From an uncultured Lachnospiraceae bacterium (GTDB lineage: Bacteria > Bacillota > Clostridia > Lachnospirales > Lachnospiraceae): a DNA stretch of 35,142 nt. This document shows, one piece after another, positions 15,828 to 24,359 of the stretch. How positions within the stretch are numbered: position 1 is the first letter of the stretch; the number at the start of each line of letters is the position of its first letter. The notes beneath the pieces are model-generated. The model made no database searches. It was not told where the DNA came from and saw only the letters and a program-made list of their open reading frames with translations. Position numbers and translations under genes: made by a program. The stretch spans positions 1-35,142 of the forward strand of contig CAKRJT010000030.1 in the NCBI GenBank assembly GCA_934351925.1, given 5' to 3'.

Positions 15828-16649
15828 TTAACGCTTAAGCTGGTTAGCCTGGCTGAGCATATCATCTGCAGCCTGAATAGCCTTCGAATTCATCTCGTAT
15901 GCTCTCTGAGCTGAGATGAGGTTTACCATCTCGTCGACCACCTGCACGTTCGAGCCCTCGGTGTAGCCCTGGAGCAGCTTACTCGACTTCATCTTCGGAT
16001 TGGTGCTCTCCTCAACCGCAGCTCCTGATGCAGCTGTAGCCAGGAAATAGGTTCCCGAGTGATTTTCAAGTCCTGCCGTATTCGGGAACTGGTAGAGCCC
16101 TATTTTAAAGTTAAGGTCAACCGTCTCATTAGTCGAAGGATCCTGATAGAAGAATCTTCCGTCATCTGCTATGGCGAACTTGCTCGTCTCATAGTCCGAT
16201 GAGAATATAATAGGAGTTCCGGTACTGTCAAGCACAGGATAACCCTCACTTGTACAGAGCATTGATGTGTTGTCAGATGCCATGGCAATATTGAAGTTAC
16301 CATTACGGGTATAATATGTCTCACCGTCTAAGCCTCTTGCAGCAAAAAAAGCACTTCCGTCGATGGCAAATCCAAAAGTATTGGATGTCGCAATATAGCT
16401 GCCCGGTGTAAACTGCTTAGTTATGGCGCTGGTTCTTACTCCAAGTCCTACCTGTGCCCCTACCGGCTTATTGTCACCATTGGCTGATGTCGTCTCAGCC
16501 TGAATGGTCTGATAGAGAAGAGTCTTAAATTCCGCTGTGGTTGTCTTATATCCAATCGTGTTTACGTTGGAAAGGTTATTCGCAATATTATCTACATTCG
16601 TCTGCTGTGCAATCATTCCCGATGCCGCAGTCCATAAAGCCCGTACCAT
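15828..16649 (-). CDS. flgG: FlgG-type distal rod protein
   Basis: Distal rod component of the flagellar axle, 273 residues. The N-terminal rod signature is LWTAASGMIAQQTNVDNIAN followed by NLSNVNTIGYKTTTAEF. The C-terminal helix is GYTEGSNVQVVDEMVNLISA then QRAYEMNSKAIQAADDML, ending NQLKR. Both are highly characteristic of FlgG. It corresponds to FlhP of B. subtilis, which also lies downstream of mbl. The start has a GGAGG-like site (TGGAGGAAACAG) upstream. Confidence 0.9.
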   Translation of the reverse strand: MVRALWTAASGMIAQQTNVDNIANNLSNVNTIGYKTTTAEFKTLLYQTIQAETTSANGDNKPVGAQVGLGVRTSAITKQFTPGSYIATSNTFGFAIDGSAFFAARGLDGETYYTRNGNFNIAMASDNTSMLCTSEGYPVLDSTGTPIIFSSDYETSKFAIADDGRFFYQDPSTNETVDLNFKIGLYQFPNTAGLENHSGTYFLATAASGAAVEESTNPKMKSSKLLQGYTEGSNVQVVDEMVNLISAQRAYEMNSKAIQAADDMLSQANQLKR

Positions 16650-16696
16650 AATCTGTTTCCTCCATTATAAGATTAATATTCTAAAGCATCGCTATT

Positions 16697-17464
16697 TTAA
16701 ATCTTTCCCAGATTAACTGATTTCTCAAGTGAGGAATCTATAGTCTGGATAGCCTTCTGGTTGCTCTCATAAGCTCTTGATATCGTTATCATCTCAACCA
16801 TCTCGGAGATGACATTGATATTGGACATCTCAAGGTAACCCTCTCTCACCTTATAACTGCCGTCCTTCTCAACCGCACCGTCCACTGCAGTGTAGAGATT
16901 CTCACCAAATTTCCTGAGATAGTTGTAATCTTCAAAATCGGTAATCTGTATCTTGTCAACAAGCTGCTCGTCAGCATACACGTTTCCGAGCTCATCTATT
17001 GATACCTCCGTGCCTGTCGGTATCTGAATACGTCCGCCCTGTCCGAGAAGATAATCTCCATCCTCCGTCACAAGCATGCCCTCATTATTGATGGAAAAGG
17101 AGCCGTCCCTCGTATACCTTGTCGATGTCACTCCAGACTTCGAGGTGTATTCGATATTGAAAAAACCCGTGCCCTCAAGCGCAAGGTCAAGCGTATTACC
17201 CGTAACCTTAAAGGAACCCTGTGTGTAGTCAGTGTAGGTCTCACCTATCTTCACTCCGAGTGACTCCTTGCCTATTCTGCGGTTGATGTAACCCTCAGAG
17301 TCGTCCTTAATCTTCTGTGTGTACATGCTGTCAAACGCCTGTGAGGTAGAACCCTCTTTCTTGTAGCCAACCGTCGATGCATTTGCAAGGTTGTTCGTAA
17401 TCACATCCAGTCTTGCCTGCTGGTTCATCATTCCCGTATACGCCGTGTAAAGACCTCTTACCAT
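16697..17464 (-). CDS. flgF: FlgF-type proximal rod protein
   Basis: A 255-residue rod protein of the FlgF/FlgG family. N-terminal signature GLYTAYTGMMNQQARLDVIT then NNLANASTVGYKKEG; C-terminal REGYLEMSNINVISEMVEMI then TISRAYESNQKAIQTIDSSL. It is FlgF by being the first of the pair and shorter, and corresponds to B. subtilis FlhO. AGGAGG precedes the ATG. It lies 43 bases after mreB. Confidence 0.88.
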   Translation of the reverse strand: MVRGLYTAYTGMMNQQARLDVITNNLANASTVGYKKEGSTSQAFDSMYTQKIKDDSEGYINRRIGKESLGVKIGETYTDYTQGSFKVTGNTLDLALEGTGFFNIEYTSKSGVTSTRYTRDGSFSINNEGMLVTEDGDYLLGQGGRIQIPTGTEVSIDELGNVYADEQLVDKIQITDFEDYNYLRKFGENLYTAVDGAVEKDGSYKVREGYLEMSNINVISEMVEMITISRAYESNQKAIQTIDSSLEKSVNLGKI

Positions 17465-17507
17465 AAGTTCCTCCTAATATAATTCCATCCTGTGTCCGAA
17501 TACCTGA

Positions 17508-18497
17508 CTAGTCGCGTGCTCCGCCTAAGAACTCTATAAACTTGCCTGTTCCTATAGCAACTGCCGTCATAGGATCCTCAGCCGTCATGGTGTTAATTCC
17601 CGTCTTGGACTCGATAAGCTCCTCAAGTCCCTGAAGAAGGCTTCCGCCTCCCGTGAGAACAATTCCTCTGTCCGCGATATCCGCTGCGAGCTCAGGCGGT
17701 GTCTTTTCGAGAACGCTGTGCACTGCCTCGACAATCTGCGCCGTAGCGTCCTTGAGTGCCTCCTCGGTCTCCTCGGAGGTGACTGTCACCGTCTTAGGCA
17801 GACCTGTGAGAAGATTTCTTCCTCTTACGTCCATGGTCACAACCTCCGGTCTCGGGAACGCGCTTCCTATCTTAATCTTGATATCCTCGGCTGTCCTCTC
17901 ACCGATGAGGAGATTATGCTTCTTACGCATATAGCGCACGATGGCATCGTCAAAATCATCTCCTGCAATCTTGATTGACGTGCTGACAACCGTACCGCCG
18001 AGCGATATAACAGCTATATCGGTCGTACCGCCGCCTATATCAACTATCATATTTCCACATGGTCTTGAAATGTCAATTCCCGCTCCTATGGCTGCCGCGA
18101 TAGGCTCCTCGATGATGGCAACCTCTCTCGCACCTGCAGAATAGGTAGCATCCTCAACAGCCTTCTTCTCGACCTCAGTAACACCGCTAGGAACGCAGAC
18201 GCTTATTCTCGGCTTCTTTAACATCTTCTTGCCGAGCGCCTTCTGTATAAAGTACTTGAGCATCTTCTCAGTCACCGTGTAGTCCGAGATAACGCCCTGT
18301 CTTAAAGGTCTGACCGCCACGATGTTGCCCGGCGTTCTTCCAAGCATCAGTCTGGCTTCCTCTCCTATAGCCTTAATCTTATTCGTATCCCTGTCAAAGG
18401 CAACTACCGACGGCTCCTTGAGTACAACGCCCTTACCCCTGATGTAAACGAGTATGCTGGCAGTTCCTAAATCGATTCCAATATCTGTGGTTATCAT
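17508..18497 (-). CDS. mreB: MreB/Mbl actin-like cell shape protein
   Basis: A 329-residue actin-like ATPase forming membrane-associated filaments that guide cell wall synthesis. Nucleotide-site motifs visible are DIGIDLGTASILVYIRGKG (phosphate 1), MIVDIGGGTTDIAVISLGG (phosphate 2), and IVLTGGGSLLQGL (adenosine). The start at 18497 (MITTDIGID) follows GGAGGATTTT; the alternative ATG at 18509 has the site inside it. The position next to flgF/flgG and near spoIIID makes it the positional equivalent of B. subtilis mbl. Confidence 0.94.
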   Translation of the reverse strand: MITTDIGIDLGTASILVYIRGKGVVLKEPSVVAFDRDTNKIKAIGEEARLMLGRTPGNIVAVRPLRQGVISDYTVTEKMLKYFIQKALGKKMLKKPRISVCVPSGVTEVEKKAVEDATYSAGAREVAIIEEPIAAAIGAGIDISRPCGNMIVDIGGGTTDIAVISLGGTVVSTSIKIAGDDFDDAIVRYMRKKHNLLIGERTAEDIKIKIGSAFPRPEVVTMDVRGRNLLTGLPKTVTVTSEETEEALKDATAQIVEAVHSVLEKTPPELAADIADRGIVLTGGGSLLQGLEELIESKTGINTMTAEDPMTAVAIGTGKFIEFLGGARD

Positions 18498-18574
18498 AAA
18501 ATCCTCCATCCATAAATAAAATATCTAAGTTAAGCTTTAAGTTAATAATCAGTCTTAAAAGTCCATATATCAAC

Positions 18575-18602
18575 ATTATAAACAAAAACTTTTCAATTTA
18601 AA
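18575..18602 (-). promoter_or_regulatory. Possible sigma-A promoter of mreB
   Basis: TATAAT on the minus strand at 18575-18580, with TTTAAA 16 bases upstream (18597-18602). The -10 is perfect and the -35 is weak. It sits about 80 bases before the mreB start. Confidence 0.35.
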
Positions 18603-18644
18603 AGAGGTATTTGAAAAAAAGCAAAAAAATTAATGCTTTTTATA

Positions 18645-18653
18645 TGGTATAAT
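18645..18653 (+). promoter_or_regulatory. Extended -10 promoter of the trkA transcript
   Basis: ATGGTATAAT, i.e. TGn followed by a perfect TATAAT (18648-18653), on the plus strand upstream of the repeat array and trkA. No good -35 hexamer at 17 bases, as is common for extended -10 promoters. Confidence 0.5.
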
Positions 18654-18660
18654 GCTATTA

Positions 18661-18893
18661 TGTAGGGGAATAGTGTGAAAAATACATCTAAGACAGTAAA
18701 AGACACTGTCCAAGATGTATTACGATTTCACAGTAGTTCAGCCATGCTGAACTATTAGAAAAGACGCTAAAACGCGTTTTTCGTTATTATTTGTGTCACT
18801 GCCAATGCAGTGACATAGGGGAATAGTGTGAAAAATACTCCAAAAGCGTTTTTCATTAGTATTTGAGTCGCTGCAAGTGCAGTGACATGGAGG
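18661..18893 (+). repeat. Tandem repeat leader with RBS, GTG mini-ORFs and hairpins before trkA
   Basis: GGGGAATAGTGTGAAAAATA occurs at 18665 and 18818. Each copy gives a ribosome site and a GTG start (18675 and 18828). The first mini-ORF runs 18675-18758 and encodes 27 residues starting MKNTSKTVK. The second runs 18828-18866 and encodes 12 residues starting MKNTPKAFF. Segments from 18774 and 18846 repeat with a 72-base period, each ending in a hairpin (GTCACTGC-CAAT-GCAGTGAC, then GTCGCTGC-AAGT-GCAGTGAC). The second hairpin runs straight into the trkA ribosome site. Another hairpin (TAGTTCAGC-CAT-GCTGAACTA) lies in between. Related copies lie between flgN and flgK on the other strand. Confidence 0.8.
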
Positions 18894-18899
18894 ATTATT

Positions 18900-20321
18900 A
18901 TGTCAAAAAATACCGCTAAAAAGGGTATGCGTATCATAATCGTAGGCTGCGGCAAGGTGGGCATTACCTTGACCGAACAGCTCGCCAAGGAAGGCCACGA
19001 TATAACTTTAATAGATAAAAATGCACAGAAACTTCAAGCCACGGCAAGCATGTACGATGTCATGGGCGTTGTCGGCAACGGTGCCAGCTACAGTGTGCAG
19101 GAGGAGGCAGGAATAGCCTCAGCAAATCTCATCATAGCCGTAACCGACTCTGACGAGTTAAATCTGCTATGCTGCACCATCGCCAAGCGTGTCGGCAACT
19201 GTGCCGCCATCGCGAGAGTCCGCACCCCCGATTACAGCCAGGAGGCAGGCTATCTTCGCGAAAGACTCGGGCTTGCCATGATTATCAACCCTGAGCTTGA
19301 GACTGCCAAGGAGGCTGCGCGAATTCTGTACATGCCTACCGCTCTCGAAGTCAACTCCTTCGCACACGGTCAGGCAGAGCTAGTCAAATTCAAAATTCCA
19401 AAATGCAACCGTCTCGACGGCATGACCATCGCGGCTCTCGGCAAGGAGATGAACGTACCTTACGTCATCTGCGTTATCGAGCGCGGCGGCTACGTCCACA
19501 TACCTACCGGACGCTTTGTGATGCATGCCGACGACACCATATCCTTTGTCGCCTCACGAAAATCCACCAAGATTTTTCTCGAGCACATCGGCTTTAAGAC
19601 CAACCAGGTCAAGGATACAATGATCATCGGCGGTGGAAGTGCCGCATACTATCTCGCCGACCAGCTTATCCGCTCGGGTATCTCGGTAAAAATCATCGAA
19701 AACAGCCGCGAGCGCTGTGAGGAACTTAGCATACTCCTGCCAAAGGCAGTCATCATAAACGGCGACGGAACCGACGAGGAACTCTTAAAGGAGGAGGGCA
19801 TCACGGAGGTTGAGTCATTTGTACCACTCACGGGCATTGACGAGGAGAACATCATGCTTACGCTCCACGCCAAGCAGGTCTCAAACGCCAAGGTAATCAC
19901 CAAGATTAACCGTATTACCTTCAAGAACGTGATAAACAGTCTCGACCTTGGCAGCGTTATCTACCCAAAGTACATTACTTCTGAGGCAATTATCGCCTAT
20001 GTCCGCGCCAAAAACGACTCTCTTGAGTCGACTGATTTAAGCGTAGCAGACAGCGCCGCTTCAGACAGCACCATCGAGACACTCTACCATATGTTCGACC
20101 ACCGTGTAGAAGCCATCGAGTTCCGCGTCACCAAAAGCTCCGCCGTGACGGGCAAGCCGCTCGCTGAGCTAAAGCTCAAGGACGAGATACTCTTATCCTT
20201 CATCAACCGCAACGGAACGATAATCATTCCAAGTGGTCAGGACTGTATTCTCGAAGGCGATACTGTTATGATTGTCACAACGCATACCGGTTTTACCGAT
20301 ATACAGGATATTTTGCGATAA
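18900..20321 (+). CDS. trkA: TrkA, potassium uptake regulatory subunit
   Basis: A cytosolic RCK-domain protein that gates the TrkH channel in response to nucleotides. The 473-residue product is a double RCK. Rossmann motifs are IIIVGCGKVGITLTEQLAKE near residue 12 and TMIIGGGSAAYYLADQLI near 241, each followed by an RCK_C domain (the second ending FINRNGTIIIPSGQDCI). The start at 18900 is set by GGAGG-N6-ATG; this site belongs to the preceding repeat unit. The first residues MSKNTAKK resemble the MKNTxK of the upstream mini-ORFs, so the extreme N-terminus may derive from the repeat. It forms an operon with trkH. Confidence 0.94.
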   Translation: MSKNTAKKGMRIIIVGCGKVGITLTEQLAKEGHDITLIDKNAQKLQATASMYDVMGVVGNGASYSVQEEAGIASANLIIAVTDSDELNLLCCTIAKRVGNCAAIARVRTPDYSQEAGYLRERLGLAMIINPELETAKEAARILYMPTALEVNSFAHGQAELVKFKIPKCNRLDGMTIAALGKEMNVPYVICVIERGGYVHIPTGRFVMHADDTISFVASRKSTKIFLEHIGFKTNQVKDTMIIGGGSAAYYLADQLIRSGISVKIIENSRERCEELSILLPKAVIINGDGTDEELLKEEGITEVESFVPLTGIDEENIMLTLHAKQVSNAKVITKINRITFKNVINSLDLGSVIYPKYITSEAIIAYVRAKNDSLESTDLSVADSAASDSTIETLYHMFDHRVEAIEFRVTKSSAVTGKPLAELKLKDEILLSFINRNGTIIIPSGQDCILEGDTVMIVTTHTGFTDIQDILR

Positions 20322-20378
20322 TTTTTACACCAAATATGTTTCCGAGCGAAAAGCAACCGCTCGTATGTGAGGATTACT

Positions 20379-21866
20379 ATGAACAAATCAATTATTCGGT
20401 ATATATTAGGGCATGTGCTTCTGCTTACATCCGCTCTCATGCTTCTTCCTGCATTAGTCGGACTGATATATCTTGAGCGCGAGGGAATTGCATATATTAT
20501 CATGGCGGCAGTCTGTCTTATATGCGGATTTCTATTTACCAGAAACAAGCCCGAGAACACGACCCTCTATCTCAAAGAGGGCTGCATAAGCACTTCCCTG
20601 GCATGGATCGTGCTCAGTATCGTTGGCTGTATTCCGTTCTGCATAACAGGAGAAATTCCGTCCTTCACGGACGCTCTGTTTGAGACGATATCGGGCTTCA
20701 CCACAACAGGAGCGAGCATTCTCTCCGATGTGGAAGCGCTCTCGCACTGTTCACTTTTATGGCGAAGCTTCACCCACTGGATCGGCGGCATGGGTGTGCT
20801 CGTCTTTCTGCTCGCCATCGTACCGCTCAGCGGCGGCTCGAACATCAACCTCATGCGCGCGGAGAGCCCGGGGCCTTCCGTCGGCAAGCTCGTCCCTAAG
20901 ATGAAATACACAGCGAGAATACTCTATATCATATATTTCGGTCTCACCCTCATACAGTTCATCCTTCTTCTCATAGGAAGAATGCCCGTATTTGATGCGG
21001 TGTGTACCGCTTTCGGAACAGCCGGAACGGGCGGCTTCGGCATAAAAAACGACAGTATTGCAGGCTATTCGCCATACCTCCAATGGGTAATCACGATATT
21101 CATGCTGTTATTCGGTGTCAACTTCAATGCCTACTATTTTATACTGTTCGGCAATGCAAAAAAAGCATTCAAGATGGAGGAGGTTCGCTGTTATTTCATC
21201 ATCGTGGCTGTATCCGTCGCCGTGATCACCATTGAACTGTTCAGATCCGCCGTTCCGTTTGCAAACGCACTCCGCGACTCTTCATTCCAGGTTGCCTCCA
21301 TCATCACAACCACCGGCTTCTCAACCGCTGACTTCAACCTGTGGTCGGGAACGAGCAGGACAATCCTTGTCATGCTCATGTTCGTCGGGGCATGCGCCGG
21401 AAGCACCGGAGGCGGCATGAAGGTATCCCGTTTCGTGATACTTTTCAAAACCGTTTTCAAGGAGCTCGACTCCTACATCCACCCGAAGCGCATCCAGAAG
21501 CTTGCGCTCGACGGAAAGCCGATTGACCACGACGTCGTCCGCTCAATCAACGTGTACTTTATAACCTTCACTGTCATATTCGTGGGCTCCCTGCTCCTCG
21601 TCTCACTCGAGGGTAAGGATTTAGTGACCAATTTCACTGCCGTCGCCGCGACCATCAACAACATCGGTCCCGGTCTTGAACTCGCCGGACCGACCCAGAA
21701 CTTCGGTCATTTCAGCATCCTCACCAAATATGTGCTGATGTTCGACATGCTCGCCGGACGCCTCGAGCTGTTCCCGCTGCTCATCCTCTTCCACCCAGCT
21801 GTGTGGAAAGACATCCACACAACGCACAGAAACTGGAAGATGAGAAGGAAGGAGAATGAGGAGTAG
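20379..21866 (+). CDS. trkH: TrkH family potassium uptake channel
   Basis: Membrane pore subunit of the Trk system, 495 residues with about ten hydrophobic helices. The four pore loops with selectivity-filter glycines are visible: TTGASILSD, GTAGTGGFGIKND, TTTGFSTADF, and TINNIGPGLE. AGSTGGGMKVSR marks the conserved segment before the third-to-fourth repeat link. The start at 20379 (MNKSIIRYILG) has GAGG six bases upstream; four residues of in-frame extension are ignored. It follows trkA after 57 bases that contain a small CGAGCG/CGCTCG hairpin. Confidence 0.95.
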   Translation: MNKSIIRYILGHVLLLTSALMLLPALVGLIYLEREGIAYIIMAAVCLICGFLFTRNKPENTTLYLKEGCISTSLAWIVLSIVGCIPFCITGEIPSFTDALFETISGFTTTGASILSDVEALSHCSLLWRSFTHWIGGMGVLVFLLAIVPLSGGSNINLMRAESPGPSVGKLVPKMKYTARILYIIYFGLTLIQFILLLIGRMPVFDAVCTAFGTAGTGGFGIKNDSIAGYSPYLQWVITIFMLLFGVNFNAYYFILFGNAKKAFKMEEVRCYFIIVAVSVAVITIELFRSAVPFANALRDSSFQVASIITTTGFSTADFNLWSGTSRTILVMLMFVGACAGSTGGGMKVSRFVILFKTVFKELDSYIHPKRIQKLALDGKPIDHDVVRSINVYFITFTVIFVGSLLLVSLEGKDLVTNFTAVAATINNIGPGLELAGPTQNFGHFSILTKYVLMFDMLAGRLELFPLLILFHPAVWKDIHTTHRNWKMRRKENEE

Positions 21867-21879
21867 TGGTAAATAAATT

Positions 21880-21985
21880 AAGGACTGCCTACATGGAAAA
21901 CGTCAGCCTGCGCGATGCTTAATAATGCTTGATTTAAAGCGTTTTGCAGGGCATGGCGATTTTCCATAGGGCAGTCCTTATTTTT
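21880..21985 (+). terminator. Long hairpin terminator after trkH
   Basis: AAGGACTGCC at 21880-21889 pairs with GGCAGTCCTT at 21970-21979. ATGGAAAA pairs with TTTTCCAT further in, and a T-rich tail follows (ATTTTT). The roughly 100-base imperfect palindrome can act in both directions, between converging trkH and spoIIID. It is longer than an ordinary terminator and could be a small inserted element. Confidence 0.7.
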
Positions 21986-22001
21986 CGATTTTCTATGCTG
22001 T

Positions 22002-22265
22002 CTATGTGTGTGCGTCATGAATGTGAAGATACTTCTCGCGCGTGGCAAGTCCACCGCGGATATGTCTCTCGCTCTTGTTTAGCTCGAGTATCTCGCGCGC
22101 CTGCCTTGCAAGCTCGGAATTTATGGCGGGAAGACGCTCGGCGACGTCCTTGTGTACGGTGCTCTTGCTTATCCCGTACTGCTTGGCAGCCTGACGCACG
22201 GTGCAGTTATTCTCGATAATGTAGGAGGCAATCTCCATCGCCCTTTCCTCGATATAACTCTTCAA
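22002..22265 (-). CDS. spoIIID: SpoIIID, mother-cell sporulation transcription factor
   Basis: SpoIIID regulates mother-cell genes after engulfment together with sigma-E. The 87-residue product aligns along its length with the Bacillus protein. The helix-turn-helix is CTVRQAAKQYGISKSTVHKD, followed by VAERLPAINSELARQAREIL and the basic C-terminal RHIRGGLATREKY. The start is a TTG (22265) with AAGGGG six to seven bases upstream; no ATG fits. A sigma-E-type promoter precedes it. It shows that the host is a spore former. Confidence 0.95.
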   Translation of the reverse strand: MKSYIEERAMEIASYIIENNCTVRQAAKQYGISKSTVHKDVAERLPAINSELARQAREILELNKSERHIRGGLATREKYLHIHDAHT

Positions 22266-22292
22266 AAAATACCCCTTAAGAACCTTTTTTAC

Positions 22293-22320
22293 AATGTATG
22301 CGGGTATCTAAGAATTATTC
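22293..22320 (-). promoter_or_regulatory. Sigma-E promoter of spoIIID
   Basis: On the minus strand GAATAAT (22314-22320), 13 bases, then CATACATT (22293-22300). The -10 fits the sigma-E consensus CATACANT, and the -35 matches KMATATT at six of seven positions. It lies about 30 bases before the TTG start, the expected control for this gene. Confidence 0.65.
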
Positions 22321-22350
22321 TATTGTCTTTTCTTTGGTATATTTTTCAAT

Positions 22351-23962
22351 TCATGATTTTATATATTCTTCAATTATACATGTATGATGTTTCTTGTCTT
22401 TACCATTGGGGTCATAATTAACTCCTACAAGTAAGATTTTATCACCATAATCTGTCAGTGCACCATAATACCGGTTCTCTTTTATCTGCTGTATAGCCGT
22501 GTCGGCTGACTGATTATATTTCAGCTCTACAATCATTGCCGGTCTATGTCCGGCATTACTCCTCGGGATAAAGGCAAAATCAGCAAAACCTTTTCCCGAT
22601 GGCATTTCGCGAATGATATTATAATATGCCGGCGCTGTAAAATATGCCATGGTGAAGGCACGGCTTAATGAATTTTCGTCATTGTATTTAAGGACAGAAG
22701 TGTAGGTATCATGGGCAAGTTCAATAAGCTCTGCTACTCTGCTGCTGTCACCATCTATAGTTGCCCTAAGCAGTTCATCGCATTTTCCGACCGACTTTGC
22801 AATCTCGCCCCAACTTCCGGTACAAAGCGCCGCCTGGTATGCCTTCTTAGCTTCATAATTAGGTATATAGGCGCTGCCTTCTTCTCTGTCATATCCAAGA
22901 TATCCCAAATGAATTAATGCAGTAATCGCATCGTCTTTGGAGGAAACAGTAGAGAAGTCATTTTGAAAAGTATCTGTATTTACATATACCTTTCCGCCTG
23001 CCAGCATCTTCATTATATCGTCCTTGAGTCCTGCATAATTCTTTGTAATAAATGTATTGATTGATGCAAAAGATGATGTATTTTTCCAATATGAATCAAA
23101 ATCATGGTTGTCCATAGCCATGGATACAGAATTAGGATTATACATGTGTATACCATCTATCAGATAGCCATTGTACCATGCTTTTACGCTTTCAAAATCC
23201 ATGTTGTACTGTTCACATAAATTCTTTACTTCATCTTCGGTAAAGCCATAATACTCTGTGATAGGCTTTGACCTAAGCATCGTGTATTCTCTAAAATTGT
23301 TAAGCGCCGACTCATCTTTTATCTTCTTGATTGGCAGAATACCGGTGATATAAGCCAAGCCTAGGAATGATTTCGACTCCTCCAACTTAAATAATGAATG
23401 AAAAAACTGAAGATATCTGTGAATAAGCTCCTCATCGCGGCTATTCCTTATCACACAATCCCATTCATCAATAATGATTACAAACGCCGTGTTCGTTTTT
23501 CGATATATTTTATATATAAGAAGATAAAGTTCCTTTTCATAATTTAAGGAACCGCTGTATACTTCCCTGAAATCATCACATAGACGTTCATGAATTGACT
23601 CTATCAAGTCGTCTTTATGAAAATCCCAGACAGAAGAGATATCCAGATGTATAACATTGTATTTATTCATATGCTTTTTATAATCAGCATTAGACGCAAT
23701 CTTTGTGTTTTCAAAAAGGCTGGTGGAATCACAACCAAGGCTATAAATAAGCATCAATCATTCCGGCAGCATGTGATTTGCCAAAACGTCTGGCATGGCT
23801 TACGGCAATACACTTTTCCTCTGTCGACAGCCTTCTGTTAAGAAATCCCAGCTGCTTGGTCTTATCTATATAAATAAGACTATTTTTTGCCTGCGTAAAA
23901 CTCTTGTTGTCTGGACAGCATTTGTTTTTATTCCGGGTGTCTAAAGCAAGAAATTTTGCAAT
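22351..23962 (-). pseudogene. Frameshifted AAA-ATPase-like / PD-(D/E)XK nuclease family gene
   Basis: This family joins an N-terminal AAA-ATPase-like domain to a C-terminal PD-(D/E)XK nuclease domain; it is abundant in gut Firmicutes and of uncertain function. From about 23962 the frame encodes a family-like start (AKFLALDTRNKNK), YIDKTKQLGFLNRRLSTEEK and the P-loop region SHARRFGKSHAAGMIDAY. A stop then follows. A one-base insertion in GCTTATTTATAGCC (about 23741-23752) shifts the frame. The rest continues as a 468-residue open frame with FVIIIDEWDCVI (Walker B-like), YYGFTEDEV, WYNGY and nuclease-like MIVELKYNQSADTAIQQI near the end. The likely original start is now ATT. The gene is probably inactive. 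Confidence 0.8.
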
Positions 23963-23980
23963 GTAACAATAACCGTAGGA

Positions 23981-24265
23981 CTATTCGCTCAGTCGACTTA
24001 TTATCTGCTCCCTCTCAGCACCTTGAATTTCCAAAACATCTAGTGCCTGCTCCATAGTCAGTTTCATATTTTTTATAAGATTTTTTACAAAAGTTACCTT
24101 CTGGCATATTACACATTCTGCTGCATATTCTTTCGCATGTTCCTCAGCGTATTCTTTCGCGTATCTTTCAACTGCTTCACTCATATTTCCATGTCTTTCC
24201 TGTATTCTCTTGTAATGCTCCACTCCGCGCGTTAATGTACGGTATACATATTTCGCAAGTGTTTC
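23981..24265 (-). pseudogene. Truncated C-terminal copy of an Rpn-family gene
   Basis: Starting near 24265 the frame reads ETLAKYVYRTLTRGVEHYKR and ends KLTMEQALDVLEIQGAEREQ followed by IISRLSE. It is clearly homologous to the C-terminal 90 residues of the neighbouring Rpn-family gene at 24360-25172, but nothing of the nuclease domain precedes it. It differs by an insertion of repeated KEYAEEHAKEYA residues. It is a remnant of a tandem paralogue. Confidence 0.7.
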
Positions 24266-24359
24266 TACTTAAAATTATTTGTTAGACATCAGATTTCATC
24301 TGTTTCATTATGTTCACCTATTCATTAACACGCTCTATATCCGATATATTTCAATAAAA

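Noticed and set aside
18767..18988. Minus-strand frame with repeated VTALA-TQI-KNAF peptide
   Set aside because: The peptide repeat only reflects the 72-bp DNA repeat before trkA, read in antisense.
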